DNA from: Branchiostoma floridae
Lineage: Eukaryota; Chordata; Leptocardii; Amphioxiformes; Branchiostomatidae
Assembly: GCF_000003815.2 (NCBI RefSeq)
Contig: NC_049982.1
Span: 31,743,603 to 31,772,921 of the forward strand
DNA length: 29,319 nt
Reading direction: 5' to 3'
Shown here: positions 19,988 to 29,319 of the stretch, piece by piece
How the letters are laid out: each line of letters begins with the position of its first letter
Numbering within the stretch: the stretch's first letter is position 1
Program-made: the position numbers and the translations under genes
Notes under the pieces: generated by a model
Seen by the model: the letters and a program-made list of their open reading frames with translations, nothing else
Databases searched by the model: none
What the model was told of the DNA's origin: nothing

Positions 19988-22900
19988 GTAAGTTTGGCCA
20001 ATTTTGCGCCAAATAGAAGAGAAAAAAGCTTGAATAACCATGTTAATATAACAAGGCTAACTTGGTTAATTTGATGTAGACGCTAGGTATGATCATAGAC
20101 CGTTTAAAACGGCTAAAAAACACCGTTACTTTCGGGTATGGGGGCGGGGTGGGCCGAAAATAGAAATTATCTTGTGATATGAAAATTCTAATGTCATCCT
20201 CTGTCTAGTACAAAAAAATAGTTCTTTACATCACATATCTTGATACGATAAGGATCTTATTATACTAAGAAATAATCTCATTAAACCTTCGCGTTCTTGC
20301 TTTTAAAAAGTATTATGTTCTCTGGGAGCATTGATATTGGGAAAGGAAGGGGGCCAGTAGGAACCAAGGGTTGACCTGGTCTGGGTAAAAAATTTAAAGA
20401 TGGGACTTTTGACTTGGTGGTAAATGATGGCAAGGTAAGGTGTGGGGTACTGTAGCATAACGGCAGCGTGTTTGACCCAACACCACATAGCCCCCGCGTT
20501 CGAATCCGGGTGCATTCCTGCTTGTGCCAGAAGACCTCTACTCCACTCTACTCATGTCACCGATCTTGTGCCCTTGGGAAAGTAGTGTAGATCCCGTTTT
20601 TGAGGATAGCCAGACCTTAAGCATGTTAGAAAACTAACCATATAGCCACATAGAAAAGACTAGGGGTCCTTCGGGGTGTAAGTGGTTCAACCTACAGTCG
20701 TATTGCCACACCTCGGGTAATTATGGTCACCTGAGATAGTGCCGAATGGTGGCTGCTCCGTCACATGAATCACTATGCGAAAACGTACAAATGTGGTATG
20801 CTTGAATCACTAGGTAAAACAAACGATCTTATGTGGATATACACAAACGTTTTGCGAAACCGACCAACTGCTGCCTAGAGCAGGATTTTTAAGTTGGCGG
20901 CCTTAATCTTTGGCAATGGAAAAATATGATGACCCGCCAAAATGAAGCAAAAGAGTAGCTCACATGCTATTATTAAAAAACACATTTTCGTGACGGCAGA
21001 TGTCCATTCAATGCCTTGATGTAGAAATATAATGGGTTTCAATGCTCAGAAACATGCCTTCTCCTGACGTAGGGGTCAAATGCCCTTTTGCATTGCATAA
21101 GGTTGGTGCGTAATATTTGTTTGTATCACATAAGGTTCATACGTTTTCAAATAGTGATATGTGGGTTTTTTTCAAAGAATTTGTATGTTTTTGCATAGGG
21201 ACTGTGCATTTTCACAAAATTTGTACAAATCTCATAAAATTCATGCAAATGCTTGGTTACCCCATAACCAGATAACAAAGGTGTGCAATTGTTTTTAATT
21301 GACCTCTCTACTTTCCAGTCCAGCAGCTGGGGGTTAGGCACTGTTACACAGCTACTCGACCAAACATCGCCATAGGCAAGGACACCAAAGTCATCTGTCA
21401 AGGTTTTACTGGGAAACAGGTACGACCACTTATGATTCCAGTTATGGTGTCCATTTTGGATTTTCAGGGGTCATTGCACCAAAACGAGGCTAGGTAGTTT
21501 AGTCATGTGTAGAAAATATTGTTTGGACATCTTGAATTGCATTTCAACAATTTTCATTCATTTGTCACAGTTTTTGGTGGGTGAGTGAGTTTACGTTAAC
21601 ATGCACGATGAAGAAAACATGCATGAAAACGAGGCTGTTTCCCAGAGTATGCCGAGTTTTATCGTAAATCTCTTCCTTGCAGGGAACATTTCACAGCCAG
21701 CAGTCCATAGAGTATGGGTCCCAGATGGTGGGAGGGGTGTCACCAGGGAAGGGAGGCAAGACTCACCTTGGACTACCTGTCTTCAACTCTGTCGCAGAGG
21801 TAAGACTACAGCATGTATATTTCATGGATGGCGTTTCTGCAGTCTCCAAACTGTATTTGCAAACTAGAAAGGCAGTGTTTTTCCTTTACCATTAGGCTCG
21901 TCCTTAAGTGTTGTGTGCGAGTAAAAAAAAAAACTACATTCTATCTACATCATTAACAAATACATACTATACCATTTAGTTCACCCAATAGTACTGTGTG
22001 CTAGTAAAAAAAATGCTCATATTTACAATCTGCAGCTAATATCCTAACGCAGTTCTAAGGTCTCTTTGATTTGTGACAAACTGACAAAATGAGAAGAAAT
22101 AAAAAGAACACACCAGCGACAACAATATGATTTTCCCTACCAGGGAAAACATAAAGACGTTAGATCAAAAAACAAAACAAAAGAATTTTACAAATGTATA
22201 TGCAGCAGTTTTGAATTAAATACTAAGTACGTTCATAAAGGTTAGACATCCAGGTAAACAATATTCAAATACAATTCAGTCTCTACAAGTACAACTGGAT
22301 AAAAAAACAGATATTTACTTCGGAATGTTTCGAGTGACATCCATCACTCTTCTTCAGCATCACTAGATTGAAGCGTATGTGAATAAATACTTAGTACTTT
22401 CGATTGACTCTCTGCTAGGCCAAAGAAGCCACAGGCGCCGTGGCATCTGTCATCTACGTGCCGCCGCCATTTGCCGGGAAGGCCATCCTAGAAGCCATCG
22501 ACGCAGAGATGTCATTGGTCGTGTGCATCACGGAGGGGATTCCCCAGCAGGACATGGTCAAGGTGAAACACCGACTGGTCAGGCAGGACAAGACACGGCT
22601 CATCGGACCCAACTGTCCAGGCATCATCAAGGTAACCAACCGGTCAATCTGTTGGTCCAGCAAACAGTCTTGTTGTATCTATATCGTCTGTTATTGTAAT
22701 CAAACAAAACTACATCTTCATTGTGGTAGATATTGTAAATGCATTTAAGTTCGCGGGGATTTAATTTCGCGGTAGCGGGAAAATGGACTTTTTGCGGTGG
22801 ATTTAATTTCGCGATAGCACCATGCACTGTAGTCTCTTACTGTTATGAAAAAATGTTCGCGGTGGTTTTAAATTCGCGGTGAAGCGGCCGCCGCCGCGAA

Positions 22901-25900
22901 ATCCGCAAACATTAATCCACCGCGAACATTTCTGCATTTACAGTACATCGTATTACATGTACAGTGTAACTATGAAATGGTGGTGGAACTACACTGTGTG
23001 AATAGGGATAACACAGACTGTAAATTTAGTCTTGCATCATTTTTTAAAGCTGAGTTGTAATGAAAGTGTTTCTCTGTTTTGTCCCTCTAGCCTGGAGAAT
23101 GTAAGATAGGAATCATGCCTGGACACATCCATCAACCAGGAAACATAGGTAAGTACAAGTACACACATTTTGCTTTATGGTGCGGAAACCTGGACACTTA
23201 CTTGTCAACTACAGAACAGATTAGACGGGACTTACACAAAGTTACTTCGCAGAGCTCAGAACATACCATGGACTCAACATGCTACACTCAAAACCATATA
23301 TGGAAATCTACCACAGCTATCCCAGAAACTGACTCACCGAAGGGTAAAGTTTGCGGGACACTGTTGCCGAGCAAAACAGGAATTAGTGTCTTCTGTTCTT
23401 CTATGGAAACCAAGTGGCCGGGTACATTGCAGAAGTTTGACTTTTACGGACACTTTGACTAGAGACTCTGGTATTGATTTTGAGAATTTAGAGCAAGCTA
23501 TGTCAGATAGGGGCCTATGGAGTGAAATTTGTACTTGCCTGGTTCCGACCGCTGGTCGATGATGTATGTATGTACAAGTACACACAACCAAGCCCAGATA
23601 TCCAAACTGTACCTCATAGTAGTAGTTTAGTAGTAGATCTACAGACTATTACCTGTACTTTGAACAACTTCTGCTATTTGGGTAAGATGTCCAGCTGATA
23701 TAATGAACGAAAATGTGGACCGTATTTGTTAAATCAATTAGAAAATCTTATGATATAGCGATGTACATGGTTGTCCCGGGCAAATCAAATTGCCAATCGG
23801 GCAAGTACCCAAGTGCCCAAAAGGACAAGTGAATTGTCATAGAGCTTGTCTTACCCTGCAAATGCTTTGTTTTTGAGTCCATAAAAGTTTGTGCACCTTA
23901 TGTACTTTGTTCTGAGTCTATAACCTCTTGTCTTTTTGCTACAGGCATTGTGTCCAGGTCAGGAACCCTGACATATGAAGCCGTCCATCAGACAACCAGG
24001 GCCGGCCTTGGACAGACGTTATGCATCGGTCAGTACTACCCCTACATTAGCCTAAATACCATCCTCTGTAGTGACCATTGGCTCAATCTTTCAATTGCCA
24101 GCTGTTACTACAGGCTACTCCTACATACATTTTTTTCCAGATTATTGTGTGGTTACAAAGAAAACTTCCAACAAAGTTGCAACAAAGGTATAGTTTTATT
24201 GTCCAGATTTGAAATAGACAAATCACTTTGTATGTGGTTTGGCACGTGGTTTGTATTTGTGAGATGACTTTTTTTTCATAGTAGCTGTATGTATAATACA
24301 TGTAAGTTATGTAGAATATTTTCAGAAAACACCCCTTTATTTTTGGTATTATGAACCAGGCCATCAATATCACCATGTGGTCTGGGCAGAATAGCTTCAA
24401 GCAGATGTTGGGTTGTGTTGAGGGACAAATTGATTTAACAGCTATTGCTTCAGATAAAAAAGCAGATGTTAGGCTCTGGCCATCCTTTACTGCATTGGAT
24501 TGCATAACATAGTGTTATACTGAGCAACTACCTGTATTTTAAACATATCAAAGCCCAATGTACAATTACAAACCATAAGGCCACAGCAAATAAATTTTAT
24601 GGATGACATCCTCTGCAGACTGCAATAATAGTGCGATAGGGCGGGAAAAAAACAAGATGGGAGAAAAAAATAAGATGGCTACATTTTCTAAAATAGGTAC
24701 CATTAAGATGTGATGAATGTTGTAACAAAGGGACAAAACATGGTATCAGAGCCAACAAGGCATTCATTCCTGTATTCAAGACATGAACTGGTGTGCTAAA
24801 AGTGACACTAGTGTGGTAGACTGGCATTACCAACATAGTTGGTAACCACTCATGGCTTCCATATTGGTGTCACTTTTACAACTATCCAATAAGTTTTATT
24901 TCTACAACTACAGTCCTGGGTACCTCGTAAGTGTTGCTTCTACAAGTACAATTATTAGGCTACAACACAACATATTTGCTCATTTTGGTACAATTTATCG
25001 TCATGTTTACCATCCCTGCAGAAGAAAAAAAAATCCTGTTTTTTTTTCTGAAAACAGGCGAAAATTAATGCGTGCGCTGATGTCATCCATAAAATTTACT
25101 TGCTGTGGCCTAAATTCATGACGTTTTATTTTGTATGCAGGTATTGGAGGCGATCCCTTCAATGGCACCAACTTTGTGGACTGCCTGGAGGTGTTCCTGG
25201 GAGACCCTGCCACCAAGGGCATCGTGATGATCGGGGAGATTGGTGGCAGCATGGAGGAGTCTGCAGCAGAGTATCTCAAGGAACACAACACTGTGAGTAA
25301 AGGGCATCCGTCAGTGATTCAATATACAGCCTCTTAAAAATGGGTTCCTATGCCAAAAAGAGGAAAAAGCAACTGTTAATAACTCAACTTTCTGACGTTA
25401 CTGGCACACAAACATACCCTCATTTCAAAGCCAGACATCTCAGCTATCCAAACAAACACATTTCAGCATGAATCTAACAACACATTTCGCCATGAATCTA
25501 ACGGCACAAACTTCTGGGAAACTGAAAGATTGACCCATGACCTCAAAACCGCACCACAACCCAGTGAGGAGGCCATGTGCTAAGACAAAAAAGTCCCAAC
25601 TTTATACCCCCTAACAACCACAAAAACTCAGCTTTTTGGCCCAAATCAGAGAAGTAGAAACCCTCCCCTGTCACACCCACGTCAAAACTGCCAGGATTTC
25701 TACCCATTTGACCAGGAAAAAATCTTGAACTTCAAGTTGAAGTTTTAGGCCCTGAACTATATTCGACCACCATCAATTTGCATGGCGGATTGACTGGCGG
25801 ATCCCCTAAAGAAACTTTGTATTTCGACCTTAAGAACATGTATTGAAAAACGTCACAACAGTCGACGGTTAGGTGACCATCTGTCACCTTCCTCAGGGCA

Positions 25901-28361
25901 ATAGTGACTGATTCCACTTTGCACTACCATGCACTGCAGCTAGGTGTCGCTGCTGCAATGTAAGAAATGCAGTCCCATATGTACTGTAAATGCAGAAATG
26001 TTCGCGGTGGATTAATGTTCGCGGTTTTCGCGGTGACCACTATACCGCGAAATTAAATCCACCGCGAACATTTTTCTATTGTGGTATTAGACTGCAGTCT
26101 ATGGTGTAACCGCGAACTTAAATCCACCGCGAAAAGTCCTTTTTCCCGCTACCGCGAAATTAAATCCCCGCGAACTTAAATGCATTTACAGTATTGTCAC
26201 TTATTGTTCTGCAACAGTATAAAAGAGCTAACAATTACCAACTACTACATACAGTAATTTTATCCACATTCCAGGGATAAACAAGTCCACTAGCCCTATA
26301 GTCCCGGACAAGTGAAAATGCCAATCGGGCAAGTGCATGTCCTTCCCCACTTGCCCGATTGGACAAGTTAGCTTTTCTCCATTGAGTGAGATTTTGATGT
26401 ACTTGCTACTTTTCACAGTCATGGCATGAAGCATTGATTAACACAGAAAATAGAACCAATAACAAAAAGTCCATTGAAGGCCATGAATATACATAGAAAA
26501 ATGTCATTTAGATTTTGGGCAAGTGAAAAATTGGTTCGGGCAAGTAAATTTTTTAAGTACTTGCCCGATAGGACAAGTCAATTTTAGAAAACTTGTCCAA
26601 CACTGGATTCACTGGTTTCCAGCTATCTGGCATTGCTATTTCAATTTTCTTTTTTTTTTTGGGGGGGGGGGGGGTTTAGATACAGTTTGCTTACATGCTT
26701 GTTTTGCGAAGATATTGACAGCAGCACATTTGAGAGTTTTTCAAACCCTGCTCTTGTAAGTATGCATTTGTGAATAAATAATGAAATTAGTATTATTTTT
26801 GGCTTGTCTGTCTGTCACTTTAAAGGACAGTAGCATGTTTGGATGATTTTGTAAACTTACATCCCATCTTCCTCCATATTAGGGTCCCAACAAAAAGCCA
26901 GTTGTGTCCTTCATCGCTGGTGTCACAGCGCCCCCTGGCAGGAGAATGGGCCATGCAGGTGCCATCATCTCAGGAGGGAAGGGGGCGGCCCAGGACAAGA
27001 TCCAGGCTCTACAGGAGGCCGGGGTGGAGGTCACCATGTCACCAGCCCAGATGGGAACAACCATGTTACAGGTAATGCCTAATTAGCATTGTTTAGGCCT
27101 CACTGTCTTAATTTTATGGATGACATCCGTGCACGCCAGGGTTTTACCTTTGATGGATTTTGCTTCTGGGGACGGACAAAATTTTCCACTATTCTGTCTT
27201 CAGTGTGACAGACAAAAATCGAAATTCAATGTAAATACATGTATATTAATTGAACCAAGCTGAATCTACCAGCAAAATTTGCCTCTCAAAATAAAGGAAA
27301 TAGCCTTTCATACTCAAAGGGTGTAGATTTAAAAATTTTCCTGGGAGCATGCCCCTGGACCCCCTAGGATCGCTGCACCTTCAACAGAATTTCCATTCAA
27401 AATTTCACATTTCACTGAACACATGTAACCCAATAGCATTCCTGGTCAATCAGGATTTTACACTTGCCAGAGGATCTGCTCTCCAGGGTAAGGAGAAAAA
27501 AGAATGGCAATAAAAATATCATTAAATGATGATGATTGTCTCTTTCTCTTACAATCTTACTGGAGGTGAATAAAGACAAAGAATGGGCTTGATAAGTCCT
27601 GTGGTTTAGCAGCATTTTTTTTGCTGGACCTTTTTTTCGCCCTCGCACATTAGTTTTGGGGTCTCCAAAGGAAGTCATCCATAGAATTAAGTCAGTGTCG
27701 CCTTGTAGCTTCCTATGTTTACTTCATCTTCAGTTGCCACCAAGTGAATCTCTTGGTTCTCACCATTTTATGGTCTTCATAGATGAGGTTAGTCTTTTGG
27801 CTATGCCTCAGAGGTGAGCCTGGTAGTATACTGTTGCTTCTTGTATAATTTGGGTGTGGTTATTTTTACGGTGAATTGAATTATTTCTCTGTTTCTCTCT
27901 CTTTGTCCCTTTCTTTCTCCTGGATCCTTTTGTGTCAGCTGGTGTCTGGGTGACCCTGAACTTAGACACTCTGCTTTTCACTGTCCTATTTTAAGGTAAC
28001 AGGTAACAATAAGCCATCTCATAGTTCCAGTCTGAGGGAGATTGTGGGTAAGGTCATATGTTAAGACCATGTGAAAACATTACAAACATGTCCAGACAAT
28101 TGTTTACAACTGAAGGATGTTACCTTTGACCTTAGACCACAATGCATCTATTGCACACTGCAACTGTGAAATGGCTTATTGTCAGTTGTACAGCTTTACA
28201 AGAAAAAGATTTTTGTCAAATTTGGCAATTGTTGGACTTTTTAGTTTCCAAGCAAACGTAAGGCTATGCCTTATTATCTGTGTCTTTCTTCTCTGAATAG
28301 ATTGACTGTAATTTTCATGTTTCTTTTTCTCCCACAGGAAATGCAGAAACTTGGATTGTAG
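19954..28361 (+). CDS. SUCLG1: Succinyl-CoA ligase alpha subunit, mitochondrial, 9 exons
   Basis: Alpha subunit of succinyl-CoA ligase (succinyl-CoA synthetase), the citric-acid-cycle step in the mitochondrial matrix that converts succinyl-CoA to succinate with GTP or ATP formation; it pairs with an ADP- or GDP-specific beta subunit. Exons: 19954-19987, 21319-21419, 21683-21799, 22419-22631, 23091-23148, 23945-24028, 25141-25292, 26883-27071 and 28338-28361 (323 residues; human 346). All introns are GT-AG and every phase agrees. Residues 1-32 have no acid and several Arg, a typical mitochondrial presequence. The CoA-binding motif [12 protein letters not shown] spans residues 38-49. GEIGG has the catalytic-loop Glu235, and MGHAGA has the phospho-His277; these correspond to E. 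coli Glu208 and His246. All catalytic features are intact. Confidence 0.98.
20440..20760 (+). mobile_element. tRNA-derived SINE in SUCLG1 intron 1
   Basis: The head carries an A box TAGCATAACGG (20454-20464) and a B box CGTTCGAATCC (about 20498). It is followed by the body signature TTGTGCCCTTGGGAAAG (about 20566-20582), shared with the copy at 11431. Sequence to about 20760 (CACACCTCGGGTAATTATGG and flanks) looks like body too, but the 3' boundary is uncertain. The rest of intron 1 (19988-20439 and 20761-21318) shows no recognised feature. Confidence 0.72.
21319..21419 (+). CDS. SUCLG1: SUCLG1 exon 2
   Basis: Acceptor CTTTCCAG; completes Leu12 and runs [15 protein letters not shown] to [11 protein letters not shown], ending at residue 45 with donor CAG|GTACGA. 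The RHC-YTA segment aligns with human RHCSYTA, where the presequence gives way to the mature protein. Confidence 0.96.
21683..21799 (+). CDS. SUCLG1: SUCLG1 exon 3
   Basis: Residues 46-84, [18 protein letters not shown] through [19 protein letters not shown], the rest of the CoA-binding Rossmann entry. Acceptor CTTGCAG, donor GAG|GTAAGA. Both junctions are phase 0. Confidence 0.97.
22199..22370 (-). mobile_element. Penelope-like element 3' end (tentative)
   Basis: On the minus strand, CTGAAGAAGAGTGATGG then ATGTCACTCGAAAC is followed by an AT-rich tail with TATCCAGTTGTACTTGTAG. A CTGAAGA, hairpin, GAAAC arrangement followed by such a tail is common at ends of Penelope-like retroelements. The family call is from general recollection of such ends, not a search. 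The rest of intron 3 (21800-22198) shows nothing recognisable. Confidence 0.45.
22419..22631 (+). CDS. SUCLG1: SUCLG1 exon 4
   Basis: Residues 85-155, from [20 protein letters not shown] to [12 protein letters not shown]. It includes [11 protein letters not shown], the conserved loop of the CoA-binding domain. Acceptor TGCTAG, donor AAG|GTAACC. Confidence 0.98.
22733..22943 (+). mobile_element. 211-bp CGCG-rich MITE, intron 4
   Basis: The ends TTGTAAATGCA and TGCATTTACAG form inverted repeats flanked by TA. The interior is a ladder of TTCGCGG/CCGCGAA boxes separated by TTAAAT-like runs. A near-identical copy lies inverted in intron 7. TA flanks suggest a Tc1/mariner-type MITE. Confidence 0.88.
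23091..23148 (+). CDS. SUCLG1: SUCLG1 exon 5
   Basis: Residues 156-174, [19 protein letters not shown] plus one base of Gly175. Acceptor CCCTCTAG, donor ATAG|GTAAGT. A LINE fragment with a 15-bp target duplication begins within the donor hexamer. Confidence 0.97.
23168..23571 (+). mobile_element. 5'-truncated LINE fragment in intron 5
   Basis: A frame of 130 codons (23170-23562) opens LYGAETWTL, then [10 protein letters not shown], then [16 protein letters not shown], the post-catalytic C-terminal part of a non-LTR retrotransposon ORF2. It ends in a short GATG/TATG repeat tail. It is flanked by a perfect 15-bp target duplication, GTACAAGTACACACA, at 23153-23167 and 23572-23586. The reading frame is nearly intact, suggesting a fairly recent insertion. 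It lacks the YADD catalytic box. Confidence 0.9.
23765..23850. repeat. CGGGCAAGT/GGACAAGT repeat (intron 5 copy)
   Basis: Carries GCCAATCGGGCAAGTACC and AAAAGGACAAGTGAATTG, motifs shared with the longer copy at about 26270-26615 in intron 7. Confidence 0.55.
23945..24028 (+). CDS. SUCLG1: SUCLG1 exon 6
   Basis: Completes Gly175, then [17 protein letters not shown] to GLGQTLCI and the first base of Gly203. The SRSGTLTYE block is invariant in the family. Acceptor GCTACAG, donor ATCG|GTCAGT. Confidence 0.97.
24593..25096. mobile_element. 504-bp TA-flanked MITE, intron 6
   Basis: The ends AATTTTATGGATGACATC and GATGTCATCCATAAAATT are perfect inverted repeats flanked by TA. The right end stops 44 nt before exon 7. 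A second copy is at 27111-27687, and a right end of the family is near 15692. Confidence 0.88.
25141..25292 (+). CDS. SUCLG1: SUCLG1 exon 7 (catalytic Glu)
   Basis: Completes Gly203, then [18 protein letters not shown] through [17 protein letters not shown] to Thr253. Glu235 in GEIGG is the conserved active-site glutamate opposite the phosphohistidine. Acceptor TATGCAG, donor ACT|GTGAGT. Confidence 0.97.
25293..25980 (+). other. SUCLG1 intron 7, left part; nothing recognised
   Basis: A short duplicated phrase (CATTTCNCATGAATCTAAC near 25460 and 25490) is the only structure seen before the CGCG-rich MITE. Confidence 0.5.
25984..26191 (-). mobile_element. 208-bp CGCG-rich MITE, intron 7 (inverted copy)
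   Basis: The ends CTGTAAATGCA and TGCATTTACAG are flanked by TA on both sides. Its reverse complement aligns along its whole length with the intron 4 copy, including GCATTTAAGTTCGCGGGGAT and GTAGCGGGAAAA. Confidence 0.9.
26268..26615. repeat. ACTTGCCCGAT/GGACAAGT palindromic repeat
   Basis: Several inverted copies of ACTTGCCCGATTGGACAAGT and its complement lie at about 26312-26370 and 26518-26600. Weak end similarity (CCAG.G...ACAAGT against CCAGTGTTGGACAAGT inverted) hints at a degenerate transposon. The run of T then about 16 G near 26650-26676 follows it. Confidence 0.5.
26883..27071 (+). CDS. SUCLG1: SUCLG1 exon 8 (phosphohistidine)
   Basis: Residues 254-316: [19 protein letters not shown], then [20 protein letters not shown], then [11 protein letters not shown]. 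His277 in MGHAGA is the residue phosphorylated during catalysis. Acceptor CATATTAG, donor CAG|GTAATG. Confidence 0.98.
27111..27687. mobile_element. 577-bp TA-flanked MITE, intron 8
   Basis: The ends ATTTTATGGATGACATC and GAAGTCATCCATAGAAT are flanked by TA. The left end starts 40 nt past the exon 8 donor. Same family as 24593-25096 but more diverged. The remainder of intron 8 (27688-28337) shows no recognised element. Confidence 0.8.
28338..28361 (+). CDS. SUCLG1: SUCLG1 exon 9 (last coding, 7 codons)
   Basis: Acceptor TTTCTCCCACAG, then EMQKLGL and TAG (28359-28361). It matches the length and position of the human KEFEKRKML tail, though the residues differ. Confidence 0.93.
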   Translation, partial: EMQKLGL

Positions 28362-29146
28362 AGAAAAGGAGTTCAGCAACTTCCAATTACACACAATCAC
28401 CCCCCCTCCCCATAGGATTGTTATTGTCAAGAATTGGTTGGTTTCTGTGGGACATCTCTTTGCCTAAATTTTTTGGTAGTGCCTTCACACTTATGCAACC
28501 ATCTTGCGTGTACATTGCTGGAAAAACAGCTAGTTGGAAACTCAAACCATACCGCTCTGCGTGGCCGCCGTCCTACTTACATACCCCAGATGCTCCTTAG
28601 AAAACAAGCATTCAAAACTAAAAGGCACAATGTATGATTTTCAGAGCAAGTAGGAAACATGACTACAGTAGTGGCAGATAATCAAATTTTGTCTTAAAAC
28701 TATCTACCATTTTGTAGTGTGGTGTACATGGAAAATAGTATAATCGGTGTAAGCAAGCCCTTGGTTTTATACATTTTGTGTCCAGATAGTACAAAGTAAC
28801 TGACTGTGAGTAGTTCCCTCAGTATTTTACTTGTAAACACTACTTACTGTACAATATAAGAAAGATACCAAATGTAGTCTATAAATGCATTTTGAATGGA
28901 ATGAAGAGTTACAAAACAAGTTGCGGGGGAAAATAAATGTATCATTTCAGTTTTTATGTCGTGTCATGGACATTGTGTGACATCTGGTTTAATATAAAAT
29001 CTTCAAATATCTGTGGTGGTCTATTTTCATGGTCTTACTACATTGAGAGTTTCCACAAACTTAGAACTGAAAACAGGAACTACTTAAGCAGTAGGAATAC
29101 CAGCACAAAAATTACTAGTAAGCCTTTCCTACATTGTTGTAATAAA
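28362..29146 (+). other. SUCLG1 3' UTR with two AATAAA signals
   Basis: No coding frame is supported after the stop. Canonical AATAAA hexamers lie at 28932-28937 and 29141-29146, so the last exon is about 0.6-0.8 kb. Which signal is used cannot be told from sequence. The remaining 29147-29319 is featureless. Confidence 0.6.
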
Positions 29147-29319
29147 CTGCATGGTTACAAATTTATACAAATTCAACATTGGGAAATGGCAATTCTCATT
29201 TTAATTCATGTCTAGTAATAATTCTCGTAACAATGAACAATTTTGAAAAATTCAGTTTACAATGCTTTGTATCTGCATACCATACATTCATTGCTACAAA
29301 GACAAGTCTTGACATCGGT

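Noticed and set aside
22379-22748. Two overlapping plus-strand open frames around SUCLG1 exon 4
   Set aside because: One is a shadow frame; the other is exon 4 itself run into intron sequence.
24083-24505. 140-codon minus-strand frame in SUCLG1 intron 6
   Set aside because: No motif, biased toward Ile/Cys/Tyr as AT-rich intron sequence gives, no splice or start support.
26650-26676. Run of T then about 16 G
   Set aside because: Simple low-complexity sequence, possibly affected by sequencing error; no function inferred.

Overview
The window is animal nuclear DNA. It carries two recognisable intron-containing host genes in a dense bed of transposable elements and minisatellites. The strong match of both proteins to vertebrate families, the short exons, and the mix of retroelement remnants, hAT/mariner MITEs and 5S- and tRNA-derived SINEs fit an invertebrate deuterostome, most likely a lancelet (Branchiostoma). 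That placement is inference; no species-diagnostic sequence was available.

Layout. 1-4990 is a repeat graveyard: an 80-bp tandem array (about 560-1585), a broken retroelement Gag-like gene on the minus strand (2078-3702), and two LINE fragments on the plus strand (about 3910-4720 and 4721-4990). 5353-6153 is an 801-bp terminal-inverted-repeat element. 6540-8400 is degenerate old repeat, interrupted by a clean 427-bp hAT-type MITE (7270-7696). 9915-11000 is a 30-bp minisatellite with a higher-order pattern.

11093-19846 is GOLGA7 (the DHHC9 palmitoyltransferase partner) on the minus strand: five coding exons, 145 residues. Its introns hold a 25-bp minisatellite, a two-level and a three-level transposon nest, a 5S-derived SINE and a 1.1-kb inverted-repeat element. 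19954-28361 is SUCLG1 (mitochondrial succinyl-CoA ligase alpha subunit) on the plus strand: nine coding exons, 323 residues, followed by its 3' UTR. Its introns hold a tRNA-SINE, a Penelope-like 3' end, a LINE fragment with a perfect 15-bp target duplication, and several TA-flanked MITEs.

The two genes are divergently paired. Their start codons are only 107 bp apart and share a compact promoter with ETS, TCTCGCGAGA and ZNF143/SBS motifs, and an ATGGCGG (YY1/TISU-type) start at each end. The genes have no known shared pathway; the link is promoter architecture. The most interesting observations are this promoter, the minisatellite that looks like an amplified GOLGA7 3' splice site, a SINE boundary at the likely GOLGA7 branchpoint, a LINE insertion beside the SUCLG1 exon 5 donor, and inverted MITE copies bracketing SUCLG1 exons 5-7.
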